A stretch of DNA of 58,403 nt from JAUVUV01 sp964548275 (GTDB taxonomy: Bacteria > Gemmatimonadota > Glassbacteria > GWA2-58-10), in contig CAZJQI010000028.1 in assembly GCA_964548275.1 (NCBI GenBank), forward strand, positions 1 through 58,403, read 5' to 3'. The notes under the pieces were generated by a model. It had not been told where the DNA came from and searched no databases. It was given only the letters and a program-made list of their open reading frames with translations. The position numbers and the translations under genes are program-made. Positions 31,959 to 41,794 of this stretch are shown here, piece by piece. Position 1 is the stretch's first letter; every line of letters begins with the position of its first letter.

Positions 31959-34163
31959 TCACTCCTTCACAGCAAGATCGAAAAAGCAACCGGTCAGGGC
32001 TGTCTGCATGATGTTGTTGTCGAGCACCTGGATCAAAAGGCTGTAATTGCCGGGCACCAGCTCGGAGGGGTCTATTGTGAAATGCTCGGCCACTACTCCG
32101 GTACTGCCGGGTGGATTACGATGAAATGTAAGGCTGAGGCTGGCTGAACGCTTTTTGCCCCAGGGATTGATTACATCCAGCATGCTTGCCAGCTTGTTTT
32201 TGTCTTCCTTGATCAAACTGACTGTCACCCTTTCGAGATAGGATCGCCTGCTGTCGGGATCGCCTTCCAGGCCGTACACCTCGAAATAGACCGTGATTAT
32301 TTCATCCGTAATGAACTTGAGCGACGGCCTGGGCAGGATGTTTACCCCCCTGCGGCTGTGCACCTGCTGTCCCTTTTTTGGCGGACTGCCCAGGATCACG
32401 CCGCTTAAATCGAGAGCGTCATCCACGAACGGCTTGAGTCCCATGCTTTCTCTAATCACCGCCCTGTGGTCTGGAATGTCCATGCGCAGAGCGAAGAAAT
32501 AGTGACCGGGCATGGAGTTGGCCCTGTTCACGGCAATCCAGTTCTCACCCGAGGGGATTTTTATCCTGGCCGAGATAGAATTGTCCCGTGCAAGCTCGGT
32601 CCAGGTGGAGTCATAGAGGGCCAGAGCGGCTTTGGGATCAGGTGCTTTGGGAGCGGTCTCCACGGGTGCGGATTGATAGAACTCGACTTCCAGTTGTTTG
32701 CCCGGGCCTTTGAAATAAGTCCAGTAGCCTTCCTGTTCGGCAACCCGCAGAGTATCCTTGAAAGTTTCCGTTTCCATGGCTTTGTCCATATTACCTATCC
32801 CTCGTACGGGAACAGGTATGAAAACATAATCGCCTATAGAACTCCCGCCTTCTTTGAACGAGAAAAAAGCACGGCCGTAAAACCAGACTTCCTCGTTAGG
32901 CGGAATCTCCTTCAAATTCTCTAAAATAGGCTTACTTATCAAATCCGGCGGGCCGTGGCGGATATAGAGAAGTCCTCGCTGCTGCAGAGCCAGTTCAGGG
33001 CAGCGCTTCCAGAACAGCTCCGGGTCGTATTCAATCTCTGCACCTACTGATCCGCTCATGAAAGATTCCATGCGGTAAAAATCTCGGGACTTCCTGGCCT
33101 TCGAATACACGTCGTTAATTGAATATAATTTTTCAGCCTTGCGCAGGCGCCGGTAATGCTCGATCAGCCGTTCGTTTTGGGGCGTGAGTGGATCGGGATC
33201 CCGGCGTTTCCAGAACTTGCGGAAAAACACGGCCCAGTCTTCTGCAGTCTGGCATTCTTGGGCTTTTCTGCTTTCAGTGGGGTTGAAAATCGCCTCGGCC
33301 TGGATGGCCAGCCTGTGAAAATCACCGGTCTTCTCAGCAGCATTGATTGCATCATAATATAATCTCTCGAAGCCTGATATTTCCTCCAGCTCGAGCAAAC
33401 AGCGCGCTTGCAGCAACAGCCGCTCGGGAACCTTGTACTCCGGGCAGGCCTGTTCGAGCCTGGCGAGGTTTTCCAGGGCCTTGTCTATTTCCTCCAGCCA
33501 GTAGCGGTAACCGGCCAGATCCAACAGCCAGGTGCTTTTTTCGGGATTTTCGGCAACATATTTTTCAAGGCAGGTGCATGCGCTGCGCAGTCCATCTTCG
33601 GTCTTGTCAAGGATTGTATCCCGCCAGACAGTGTAGGCGTCCCGGAAGCAGGGGTCCAGGCAGATAAGCTTGACCAGTACTTGCGAAGCTATCCTGTAGC
33701 CCTTGGGGACATTCATGGCGAGAGCGGCCTGGGAAAGCGCGAAATAGGTTTCAAGGTTGGAAGGCTCTATTTTAATTGCCAGGCGGTATTCTGCTATGGC
33801 ATCCCAGTTTCTTTTCGGCTTCAGGCGGTATATATCCCCCAGGCCGATATGAGCCCTGGCCCTTATCTCCGGAGATTTGGAAAACAGTGCATGGTTGAAA
33901 TCATCCCGCGCCGCGTCCATATCGTCTGCTGCCAGGTGAAGCCGCCCGCGCTCTAAATATGCTTCCCGGTGCTTCGAGTCGAGTTCGAGGGCTTTGTCCA
34001 GCAGCCCCAGCGCGCCGGTTGAATCGCCTTCGTTGATCCGGCCTAGAGCCTGCTGGTAGTAAGTTTGGGCGGTTTCCTCAACTGCCCGCAGTGGCGGGAG
34101 ATTAGAAAAAAAAAGGAGGGCAATGAATACCCCGAATAAACAACATTTAATCCGGTTAATCAT
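31959..34163 (-). CDS. TPR/GWxTD-domain protein (paralogue 2)
   Basis: A 734-aa protein with signal MINRIKCCLFGVFIALLFF. Residues about 30-290 are TPR repeats (ALGLLDKALELDSKHREAYL is a canonical unit). A GWxTD-type domain follows, seen in AVFFRKFWKRRDPDPLTPQN and RGLLYIRHGPPDLI, then a beta-rich C-terminal region with EVEFYQSAPVETAP and NILPRPSLKF. The family is widespread in uncultured FCB-group bacteria and has no known role; TPRs suggest a periplasmic or outer-membrane protein complex. It follows paralogue 3 after 27 bp and is surely co-transcribed. Confidence 0.8.
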   Translation of the reverse strand: MINRIKCCLFGVFIALLFFSNLPPLRAVEETAQTYYQQALGRINEGDSTGALGLLDKALELDSKHREAYLERGRLHLAADDMDAARDDFNHALFSKSPEIRARAHIGLGDIYRLKPKRNWDAIAEYRLAIKIEPSNLETYFALSQAALAMNVPKGYRIASQVLVKLICLDPCFRDAYTVWRDTILDKTEDGLRSACTCLEKYVAENPEKSTWLLDLAGYRYWLEEIDKALENLARLEQACPEYKVPERLLLQARCLLELEEISGFERLYYDAINAAEKTGDFHRLAIQAEAIFNPTESRKAQECQTAEDWAVFFRKFWKRRDPDPLTPQNERLIEHYRRLRKAEKLYSINDVYSKARKSRDFYRMESFMSGSVGAEIEYDPELFWKRCPELALQQRGLLYIRHGPPDLISKPILENLKEIPPNEEVWFYGRAFFSFKEGGSSIGDYVFIPVPVRGIGNMDKAMETETFKDTLRVAEQEGYWTYFKGPGKQLEVEFYQSAPVETAPKAPDPKAALALYDSTWTELARDNSISARIKIPSGENWIAVNRANSMPGHYFFALRMDIPDHRAVIRESMGLKPFVDDALDLSGVILGSPPKKGQQVHSRRGVNILPRPSLKFITDEIITVYFEVYGLEGDPDSRRSYLERVTVSLIKEDKNKLASMLDVINPWGKKRSASLSLTFHRNPPGSTGVVAEHFTIDPSELVPGNYSLLIQVLDNNIMQTALTGCFFDLAVKE

Positions 34164-34190
34164 AGTAACGCCAAGGATAAAGGGTCTATC

Positions 34191-36428
34191 TTATTCTCGC
34201 TCTGCCAGTTCAAAAAAACAACCTGTTTTTTTGCTCTGCCTGCTGTTTTTGTCCTGGACTTCAATTAAAAGATTGTAACTGCCGGGAACCAGATCCGAGG
34301 TGTCGATATTAAAGTGTTCTGCAAACGGGCCTCTGGCTTTTGAAAGATAGCGATCGAAACTCAGGGTGAGGCTTGTGCGGGGCTTTTTACTTCCGAAAAG
34401 CCTTTTTATTATATTCTCGTCCGCTTTTTCCTCGACAAGGCTTACTGTCACCTTTTCAGTAAAAAATCGCCTGCGCGTTCTGTTTTGTTTCAAGCCGTAC
34501 ACCTCGAGATAAACCATAATTGTTTCACCATGCCTGAAAGCAAGAGATGGCCTCGGCAGGATTTCAACGCCCCTGCGCTGGTGGACCTGCACATCGGGTA
34601 GCGGAGGACTGCCTAGGATGATGCCGCTCAACTCAAGGCCACTCTTAGAATACGGTGAAGGGGCAATACTTCTCCTTATTACTGACCTATATCCTGGAAC
34701 ATTCATGCGTAAAGCATATATAATGGGCCCTGGATCAACTGTGACACTATTCATGGCAAACCACATGCTGTCCTGACCGGTAAATACTTTATTCGATTCC
34801 GTATCCTTACGGACCAGTTCAATCCAGCTTTCATCATAAACGACAATAGTTGCTTTATGTTTTTCAATAGGAGTATTATTGACAGTGATAGGCAATGACT
34901 GATAGAACTCAATCTCCAGCTTGCCGCCAGACCCTTTAAAATCAGCTCCATAAGAAGCATGATTCAAAGTTGGCAGTGGATCTTTGAAAGATTCCGACTC
35001 CATTGCCCGCGTAATGTCGCCCTGCTGCGCAAAACTTTTTTGGGCCCAGTAAGAACCTTTTTCCCTGCCGAATAGAAAGTAATTCGTGCCGTAAAGCCAT
35101 GCCTCGTAAGGCGGAGCTTCCCCCGCACCTCCATCCCAAGGGAGGCCGAAACGGTAAAGCATATCCGGTTCTCCGTGGCGGATATAGAACAAGCCCCGCT
35201 GCTGCAGCGCCAACGGGCGGCAATTATCCCACCAGATATCCGGATCGTATTCAGCATCGAAATATGGATTGTTATAGTTGTAAATTGGTCTTTGAGCCTC
35301 GAGCCTGTAATAAGTATAGGAGGTATTGAACAGGCTGTGCGGTGTTAAATCAAGGTAGTTTTTCTTCGCCTCCTGAAGGCGCTTGTAATGAGCCAGCAGA
35401 CGCTCGTTGTGCGCTGTGATGGGGTCGGGGTCGCGGCGTTTCCAGAAAGTATGGAAAAAGGCGGACTTCTGGGCCGCGGTTTCCAGCGAATCCCATTTTG
35501 CCGCCTCAGTGGGATTAAATATCGGCTCGGTCTCCCGGAAAAAATGGATGAAATCGTCCTCCTGCCCGGCGTAGCGGAGCGACTCGTTATAACGCTCCTC
35601 GAACCCCAGAGTATCCCCGCCCGACAGGTTACATTCCGCCTCCAGCAGCAGACGCTCCGAGCGCCTGTGTTCCGGGTTTGCGGCCTCAAGCTTAGTCAGG
35701 GAGGCCAACACGCTGTCAGGTTGATCCAGCCGCAAGCGAATCCGCGCGGAATAAATCAATAAGTCCAGGTTATCATTTCCCTGGTCAACAAGCTCTTCTA
35801 GAATGCCACAGACATCGCGCAACTCATCATCGCTTTGGTCAAAGATTTTCTCCCACCAGATTTTCAACGCATTCTTGTAGTCCGGGTCATGACGGACCAG
35901 TTCGAACAGCGCATCGCAGGCCACATTGTGGCCGTGGGTCCAGCCCAATTCGAAAGCGGTCTCAGTTATTTTATACAATCCTTCGCTGGTAAATGCCGAA
36001 TCCGCTTTAATCGCGATCCTGTATTCTTTGATCGCCCACCATTTGCGATAAGGCTTTACGCGGTAAACATCCCCCAGGCCGACATGCGCAGCCGCCTTGG
36101 TCCGGCTTGATTCGCTTCGCAGGGCATTCATGAAATCATCCCGTGCAGCATCCAGATCACCAGCGGCCAGGTGAAGCCGCCCGAGCTCTAAATATGCTTC
36201 CCGGTGCTTCGAGTCGAGTTCCAGCACTCGGTCCAGCAGCCCCAGCGCGCCGGCTGAATCGCCCTCGGCTAGTAGAGATGCGGCCTGGTTGAAAAACGTC
36301 TGAGCGGTTTCGTCCGCTCTGGATTCGCTGGATAATCCCGCTGAATATATTACGGCGATGAAAAGCAAAAAAAGGTGCAGCTTGGGCGGGAGAGCCTTAA
36401 GTTGGGCACTTTTAAAAGATATGGACAT
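34191..36428 (-). CDS. TPR/GWxTD-domain protein (paralogue 3)
   Basis: A 745-aa protein with signal segment LHLFLLFIAVIYSAGL. Domain order is as in the downstream paralogue: TPRs (ALGLLDRVLELDSKHREAYL), the KSAFFHTFWKRRDPDPITAHN block, RGLLYIRHGEPDML, KLEIEFYQSLP and GVEILPRPSLAF. The first TPR is nearly identical at nucleotide level to that of paralogue 2 while the rest is much more diverged. It is the first gene of the cluster; the promoter should lie in the AT-rich spacer 36429-36591. Confidence 0.8.
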   Translation of the reverse strand: MSISFKSAQLKALPPKLHLFLLFIAVIYSAGLSSESRADETAQTFFNQAASLLAEGDSAGALGLLDRVLELDSKHREAYLELGRLHLAAGDLDAARDDFMNALRSESSRTKAAAHVGLGDVYRVKPYRKWWAIKEYRIAIKADSAFTSEGLYKITETAFELGWTHGHNVACDALFELVRHDPDYKNALKIWWEKIFDQSDDELRDVCGILEELVDQGNDNLDLLIYSARIRLRLDQPDSVLASLTKLEAANPEHRRSERLLLEAECNLSGGDTLGFEERYNESLRYAGQEDDFIHFFRETEPIFNPTEAAKWDSLETAAQKSAFFHTFWKRRDPDPITAHNERLLAHYKRLQEAKKNYLDLTPHSLFNTSYTYYRLEAQRPIYNYNNPYFDAEYDPDIWWDNCRPLALQQRGLFYIRHGEPDMLYRFGLPWDGGAGEAPPYEAWLYGTNYFLFGREKGSYWAQKSFAQQGDITRAMESESFKDPLPTLNHASYGADFKGSGGKLEIEFYQSLPITVNNTPIEKHKATIVVYDESWIELVRKDTESNKVFTGQDSMWFAMNSVTVDPGPIIYALRMNVPGYRSVIRRSIAPSPYSKSGLELSGIILGSPPLPDVQVHQRRGVEILPRPSLAFRHGETIMVYLEVYGLKQNRTRRRFFTEKVTVSLVEEKADENIIKRLFGSKKPRTSLTLSFDRYLSKARGPFAEHFNIDTSDLVPGSYNLLIEVQDKNSRQSKKTGCFFELAERE

Positions 36429-36591
36429 GAGCCAGCCCGTGGGGAATGAGGAAAGCTCAAGCGAGAAAACTCTTTCAAACTAATATTAATACCTCATGAT
36501 TTCTATGAAAGTTTCTTTTTTAATGCTACATGCCGGTGTTTGTTCCACCGCCCGGAATAGAATCGGTTCATCAGCCATTGCTGCGTATTTG

Positions 36592-38406
36592 CTATTCGTC
36601 CAGAGTTTTCAGAATCTCGCTGATCACGAAATCCCGCAGTTTCTCCACGTCATCGTTCCGGGTGGTGATAAAAAAGTTGGCGTCCGAGTAAGTCCGGTTG
36701 TCCTGGAAAATACCGTTGAACATTTGCTCCTGGCGGCGGCGGATTATACCGCGCAACTCGCTCCAGCGCTGGGGGTCTCTGGCTTTAACCAGGTTTTCCA
36801 GGGTTTTGACATAGCGCACATCGTCTATTGCCTCGCGCGCGGCCTCGATTGCAAGGGTACGCACAGGCTCTGCTCCATCCACACTGGGGTAAACCGCTAC
36901 CCAGTCCGCATCCGATTGGGCCGGGCCGCCTACCTGCTCGCCCCGGCCGTCGAAATCGTTCCACGGATCGTTGATCCAGTAGTTCCAGCACCAGAACCAC
37001 ATCACCTCGCTCTCGTAGTAGGAGGGAATCTGGCCGTAGAGCAGGCGGCACTTGCCGAAAGACTGGTCAGCGCAGATGTTATTGTATGTCCAGAATCTCT
37101 TGCCGTGGGCGCGGGCCAGGGCTTTAATCCGGGCTAGGTCGCGGTTGGCAACCATGATATCGCAGCTTTTCACCAGAGGCCCGGGGTCTTCCTGCGGCTG
37201 GAAAAACACTCCGTAAACCGGAACTTGCGGAAAGTGTTTCTTGACCAGGTGGTATTTGTGCGGGTGGTACTCGATTATGTACTTGGTGGGCTCGTCGTGG
37301 ATCAGAAGAGCCAGCTCGGGCCAGCCAGCCTTTTTCGCATGGTCGAAAATGATCCGCAGCCCCTCCACCCAGAGCTCGTCCCAGCGGGGGTCGTTGAAAT
37401 CGGCTATGGTGACCATCCTGCCGTCGAACATCCGGTTGAGCAGCCTCAGGCCGAACGCACCAGCGAGCTTGATCTCGTAATTACCAAGCCACGAGTTGCC
37501 CAGGGAGAGCACCAGGGGCCCGCGCATGCCGGCCTCTTTCATGCCCTGCACGAAAGAGTCGTAACGGGTGAAATCCATCTTGATTTTGCCGTTGTCGTTT
37601 TTGATTTTTATCCCGTGCGAGGGCCAGAACCACTGCAGAGCATCCATGCCGTAGCGCTTCATGAATTTCCACTCGCCCCTGGCAAAGGGAGCGCCGCTCA
37701 GGAACGCCCCGAATCGGGGAAGGCCCTCTGTGGTTAGCTTAAAAGGAAGCACCTCGACTTCGAGCGGCACAACGGCTCTGGTAGCCTTTTCATCGGTGAC
37801 CTGAATCAAAGCCTGGTAGATCCCTGCCGGGACATTGTCAGGCACAGTGACCGTGATCCAGTAAAGGCGGCTCGTTCCGGAACTCATCGGGTAGCCGGCT
37901 GCACTCCGGATGAAAACGGGATAGCGCAGGTAGCTCAGGGTGGGCCAGGTATGTTCGTTTATCTGCCTGTACTGTACGGGGTGAAAGAGCACGTCCTCGA
38001 CCACTGTTGCCCCGGCCAGCCATGCGCTCTCTCCTTCTGCATTTGCCACTTCAGGCGAAACCGAGATTTTGCCTGCATCCCGCAGAGCATAGATACTGAA
38101 CGGCTCGGATTCGATCTCGCCGGGAGTGGCTCTCACCCGCAGAGCCTGCAGGGTTTCACCCGATGAGGGTTTCGAGTTGGGAAGAACCTCGTAGTTACGG
38201 TCGCGATGGTAAAGCAGCCAGCCGCGGGCGAGCTCGTCCGAGGAGGGGATCAGCGTATCTTGCTGTACAGGGAGGAACCTTTGAACTGCGCCGAGCTCGA
38301 TCAGGGACTGCTCGTAATCCCGCGGAATCGGCAAGTCGCCGGTCTGGGCCTGAAGCGGCAGGCCATGTACAGTGAGAAATGCGAAAAGCAGCAGGGTTTT
38401 TTTCAT
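36592..38406 (-). CDS. DUF4091-type putative glycoside hydrolase (second copy)
   Basis: A 604-aa exported protein with signal MKKTLLLFAFLTVHGLPLQA. An N-terminal beta-sandwich with RLYWITVTVPDNVPAGIY leads into a TIM-barrel with ALLIHDEPTKYIIEYHPH, whose HDEP acidic pair parallels the FDEP of the 13.4-kb gene. The end (VMWFWCWNYWINDPW ... REAIDDVRYVKTLENL) is typical of DUF4091. Start ATG 38406 follows GGAGCG; 47 further in-frame codons upstream run toward the repeat at 38.5 kb and are not credible. The sequence is only distantly related to the other copy, so substrates may differ. Confidence 0.75.
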   Translation of the reverse strand: MKKTLLLFAFLTVHGLPLQAQTGDLPIPRDYEQSLIELGAVQRFLPVQQDTLIPSSDELARGWLLYHRDRNYEVLPNSKPSSGETLQALRVRATPGEIESEPFSIYALRDAGKISVSPEVANAEGESAWLAGATVVEDVLFHPVQYRQINEHTWPTLSYLRYPVFIRSAAGYPMSSGTSRLYWITVTVPDNVPAGIYQALIQVTDEKATRAVVPLEVEVLPFKLTTEGLPRFGAFLSGAPFARGEWKFMKRYGMDALQWFWPSHGIKIKNDNGKIKMDFTRYDSFVQGMKEAGMRGPLVLSLGNSWLGNYEIKLAGAFGLRLLNRMFDGRMVTIADFNDPRWDELWVEGLRIIFDHAKKAGWPELALLIHDEPTKYIIEYHPHKYHLVKKHFPQVPVYGVFFQPQEDPGPLVKSCDIMVANRDLARIKALARAHGKRFWTYNNICADQSFGKCRLLYGQIPSYYESEVMWFWCWNYWINDPWNDFDGRGEQVGGPAQSDADWVAVYPSVDGAEPVRTLAIEAAREAIDDVRYVKTLENLVKARDPQRWSELRGIIRRRQEQMFNGIFQDNRTYSDANFFITTRNDDVEKLRDFVISEILKTLDE

Positions 38407-38530
38407 TGGAACGCTCCGGTTGAAGTTGTTTAATAAAAATGGACAGTAAGGCATGTTGTAATGAGTTGATTTTTTACTGGTCAAACGTTTTCGTGCCTTT
38501 TGGTGTAAAGGTGTACCTGCATATGTGCTC

Positions 38531-38710
38531 TTGACAGGGTTAGTCAATTATTTTCACATTTTTATCAGCCACCGAGGGAGGGGGCGGCGGCTGTGCGACA
38601 ATAGTCGCACAGAGCGTTGCGCTTTTGCGCAACGAAGCGCATTTCATGCGCCCGCCGCCCCCAGGCCCCGGGGAAACATAACATCTTACCAATTTATGAA
38701 TAAGCCGGGG
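38531..38710 (-). repeat. Modular palindromic repeat, copy C, with three inner hairpins
   Basis: This copy is inverted relative to A, B and D. Between outer arms GGGGGCGGCGG (38580-38590) and CCGCCGCCCCC (38652-38662) lie three stem-loops in series: CTGTGCGAC/GTCGCACAG, CGTTGCGC-TTTT-GCGCAACG and GCGCAT/ATGCGC. Copy B has only the first of these. The outermost right end is missing. The rest of the 38407-38875 spacer shows a TTGACT (about 38784) that may be a -35 for the next gene. Confidence 0.88.
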
Positions 38711-38875
38711 CTGGAAAGGTAACAGAAAAGATTAATGGCAACTTTGACGGTTGTCAACGAAGCATTGCAAGCATACCGTAAAATCTTGACTTTTGCTATC
38801 CATTAAGATTAAGGTAATTCTCGAATTAAGAGGGAAATAAAGGCTTTAATGAAAGTTACAGGAGGTTGAGAAAAA

Positions 38876-39718
38876 ATGAGAGTAGCGATGATTGAAACAG
38901 GCGGCAGGGTCGGCCCAGCGGTTGTTCTGCCGGAAGGTGGATTCGTGGATCTGGCTGACCGGGGACTGCCCTGGAGGGATGTCGAGGAGCTGATCGAGGC
39001 GGGGGATGAGGGCCTGCGGGAAGCGGCGAATGTGGTCAGAGCCGGCGGACCCCGAATTGACAATCCACGACTGTTGTGCCCCTTGTCACGACCGGAAAAG
39101 ATCATGTGTATCGGCAAGAACTATGCTGACCACTGCCGCGAACTCGGCTCACCGCTACCTGAGCGGCCGATCCTGTTCGCCAAGTACAGTAACGCGCTGG
39201 CCGCACCCGGGGATGAGATCGGGCTGCCTGGGGTAAGTAGGATGATCGACTACGAGGCAGAGCTTGCAGTGGTAATCAGTGCCAGGTGCAAAAATATCAG
39301 TCCGGAGGAGGCGTTGTCATTCGTTTTTGGCTACACATGCGCAAACGACTTGACCATGCGCGATGCACAGAAAACGGACGGCCAGTGGACCAGGGCCAAA
39401 AGCCCGGATTCTTTCTGCCCGGTGGGGCCATGGATTGTCACTGCAGATGAGATCACTGATCCCCAGAGTCTCACGATCCGGCTTACCCTGAACGGCAACC
39501 TGATGCAGGGATCCAATACTGAACAGATGGTTTTCGATGTGGCAAAACTGGTGAGTTATCTTTCATCCACTATGACTCTAAAGCCCGGTGACCTGCTTCT
39601 CACCGGCACTCCCGCTGGGGTGGGCGCAGGACGTGACCCGCAGGTATTCCTGAAAAAGGGAGACCGCCTGAGCGTTGAGATAGAACGTATCGGAATTCTT
39701 GAAAATACAATGGCTTAA
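38876..39718 (+). CDS. Fumarylacetoacetate hydrolase (FAH)-family protein
   Basis: A 280-aa cytoplasmic enzyme of the FAH/2-hydroxyhepta-2,4-diene-1,7-dioate isomerase family. IGKNYADHCRELG is the family lead motif. The metal ligands appear as the two Glu of DYEAELAVVI and the Asp of ANDLTMRDAQ. The C-terminus LLTGTPAGVGAGRDP is characteristic. Members hydrolyse or hydrate 2-keto acids from sugar-acid and aromatic degradation; here a role in uronate or ulosonate breakdown is plausible but inferred. AGGAGG precedes the ATG. Confidence 0.92.
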   Translation: MRVAMIETGGRVGPAVVLPEGGFVDLADRGLPWRDVEELIEAGDEGLREAANVVRAGGPRIDNPRLLCPLSRPEKIMCIGKNYADHCRELGSPLPERPILFAKYSNALAAPGDEIGLPGVSRMIDYEAELAVVISARCKNISPEEALSFVFGYTCANDLTMRDAQKTDGQWTRAKSPDSFCPVGPWIVTADEITDPQSLTIRLTLNGNLMQGSNTEQMVFDVAKLVSYLSSTMTLKPGDLLLTGTPAGVGAGRDPQVFLKKGDRLSVEIERIGILENTMA

Positions 39719-39849
39719 CGTGAAATATTTTGAGAGGCTTCGCAGGCGAGCCCTTTTCTTGTGGAGAATCCAGAAATCAGTCAATGCTTGATTTTAACAG
39801 TGGACGGGTTTAATTTTCCATCCCTGGATTTGAAGAAAAGGAGAATGAA

Positions 39850-40860
39850 TTGACCCAGGATAAAGGACCGAACCCCCGGGCCGATGTAGAGACGGTCGAA
39901 AGACTGCAGAAGGCGCGACAGAAGATCCACGATGAAATAAGCAAAGTTATTGTGGGCCAGACAGAGATTATCGACCAGATGGTGGTCTGCCTTCTGGCCC
40001 GCGGCCATTCTCTGTTGATCGGGGTGCCGGGGCTGGCCAAGACCCTGATGATCAGCACCCTGAGCCGGCTTCTTGACCTGAGTTTCAACCGTATCCAGTT
40101 CACCCCGGACCTGATGCCGTCTGATATTATCGGCACTGATATCCTTGAGGAGCACACTGAACAAGGGGCAAGCCGGCAATTCGTTTTTCATCAGGGGCCG
40201 GTGTTCGCCAATGTGGTGCTTGCTGATGAAATCAACCGCACACCGCCGAAAACCCAGGCCGCGATGCTTCAGGCCATGCAAGAACATCAGGTGACTGCAG
40301 GCGGCCATACCTATACACTCGACGAGCCGTTTTTCGTACTGGCCACACAGAATCCGATCGAGCAGGAGGGGACTTATCCGTTGCCCGAAGCCCAGCTTGA
40401 CCGATTCATGTTCAGTCTTTCGGTAGATTATCCCTCGCTTGAGGACGAAATCGAGATAGTCACCACCACCACCAGCGTTTATGAGGACTCGGTGGAGAAA
40501 GTCATGGCCTCCGAGGAGATACTCACTCTTCAGGAGCTGGTGCGAAGGGTGCCGGTAAGTGAGACTGTGGTGCGTTATGCAGTGGAGCTGGTGCGCGCAA
40601 CCCGTCCCCAGGAGAACGGCTCCCCGGAATTTATCAAGGACTGGATCAGCTGGGGCGCAGGACCTCGCGCCTCCCAGTATGCTATTCTGGGGGCTAAGAC
40701 CATGGCCGTACTGGACGGCCGCTACGCCCCTGGCGAGCAGGATGTGCGCACCTGTATCCTTCCTGTTCTCAGGCACAGAGTGATCACCAATTTCAACGCT
40801 GAAGCCGAAGGCATAGGTGTCAATGACGTTTTGAACCGACTGCTCGAGGAGAAGGGTTGA
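39850..40860 (+). CDS. MoxR-type AAA+ ATPase
   Basis: A 336-aa ATPase. Walker A is GVPGLAKT, Walker B VVLADEIN, and the sensor 1 region LATQNPIEQEGTYPLPEAQLDRF is the classic MoxR stretch. These act as chaperones for assembly of periplasmic or metal-containing complexes, usually with VWA/DUF58 proteins. The start is TTG 39850 behind AAAGGAG; the nearby ATG at 39844 is out of frame. It overlaps the DUF58 gene by four bases. Confidence 0.95.
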   Translation: MTQDKGPNPRADVETVERLQKARQKIHDEISKVIVGQTEIIDQMVVCLLARGHSLLIGVPGLAKTLMISTLSRLLDLSFNRIQFTPDLMPSDIIGTDILEEHTEQGASRQFVFHQGPVFANVVLADEINRTPPKTQAAMLQAMQEHQVTAGGHTYTLDEPFFVLATQNPIEQEGTYPLPEAQLDRFMFSLSVDYPSLEDEIEIVTTTTSVYEDSVEKVMASEEILTLQELVRRVPVSETVVRYAVELVRATRPQENGSPEFIKDWISWGAGPRASQYAILGAKTMAVLDGRYAPGEQDVRTCILPVLRHRVITNFNAEAEGIGVNDVLNRLLEEKG

Positions 40861-41756
40861 GAACACAGTCAGCACAGATGCTCGACCCCCTGGTGATCTC
40901 CCGCCTAGGCAAACTCGAGCTTATCGCCCGCCTGGTGGTGGAGGGCTTTATCACAGGCCTTCACCGTTCCCCCTACCACGGGTTCAGCGTCGAGTTCACC
41001 GATCATCGCCCCTACATGCCGGGAGATGAACGCAAGAATATCGACTGGAAACTGTACGCCAAAACCGAGCGCTACTATATCAAGCAATTCGAGGAGGAGA
41101 CCAACCTTAAAGCCTACCTCCTGCTGGATGCAAGCCGCTCGATGGCCTACAGCCAGCAGGGCACCCTGCCCAAAGACCGCTACGCGGTGCTATTGGCCGC
41201 TAGCCTGGCCTACCTCCTCCTTCGCCAGCGGGACGGTGTCGGCCTTGCCCTTTACAGTGAAAAGTTGCAGAGATATATCCCGCCGCGGGCCAGGATGAGC
41301 CAGATGAAAGTGCTCACCGGCGCCCTGGAAAACCTTCGTTGTGAGGGACTCACCCGGCCCCTGCCAATTTTCCGCGAGTTGGCCGAACGGATCCACCGCC
41401 GAGGTCTGATTGTGGTGCTTTCCGACCTCCTTACCGCCCCTGAGGACACTCTGCGCTCGCTTAAGTATTTCGCCCACCACAAGCACGAGGTGATTGTCTT
41501 CCATCTTCTTGACCCGGCAGAGCTTAAACTTCCCGGCTGTGGAGAGGTCGTCTACCGGGACATGGAAACAAAAGAAACGCTCCAGACAGACTCCTGGGAG
41601 ATCAAGGCCGCCTACGACAGGGAAATCGAGCGGCTTACCAAGGAGCTACGCCTGCATTGCCGGGAGTCGCGGATCGACTACCAGCTGGTTTCAACGGATA
41701 CACCCTTTGACAAGGCGCTATTTTCTTTTCTGGAAAAGAGAAAACGAATAGGCTAG
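40857..41756 (+). CDS. DUF58 domain protein, MoxR partner
   Basis: A 299-aa protein with the DUF58 signature HGFSVEFTDHRPYMPGD and RKNIDWKLYAKTERYYIKQF, continuing into a VWA-like fold (LLLDASRSMAY is the metal-ion-adhesion-like DxSxS). It starts at TTG 40857, overlapping the MoxR stop (TTGA); an ATG at 40878 is an alternative. The pair is the core of MoxR/BatA-type operons, but the usual transmembrane VWA, BatA/B and TPR genes are absent here: the next gene is convergent. Confidence 0.92.
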   Translation: MRTQSAQMLDPLVISRLGKLELIARLVVEGFITGLHRSPYHGFSVEFTDHRPYMPGDERKNIDWKLYAKTERYYIKQFEEETNLKAYLLLDASRSMAYSQQGTLPKDRYAVLLAASLAYLLLRQRDGVGLALYSEKLQRYIPPRARMSQMKVLTGALENLRCEGLTRPLPIFRELAERIHRRGLIVVLSDLLTAPEDTLRSLKYFAHHKHEVIVFHLLDPAELKLPGCGEVVYRDMETKETLQTDSWEIKAAYDREIERLTKELRLHCRESRIDYQLVSTDTPFDKALFSFLEKRKRIG

Positions 41757-41794
41757 GAAGCTTGTTTTGGCCAGAGCAGCTTGTGGTTTCTGGA

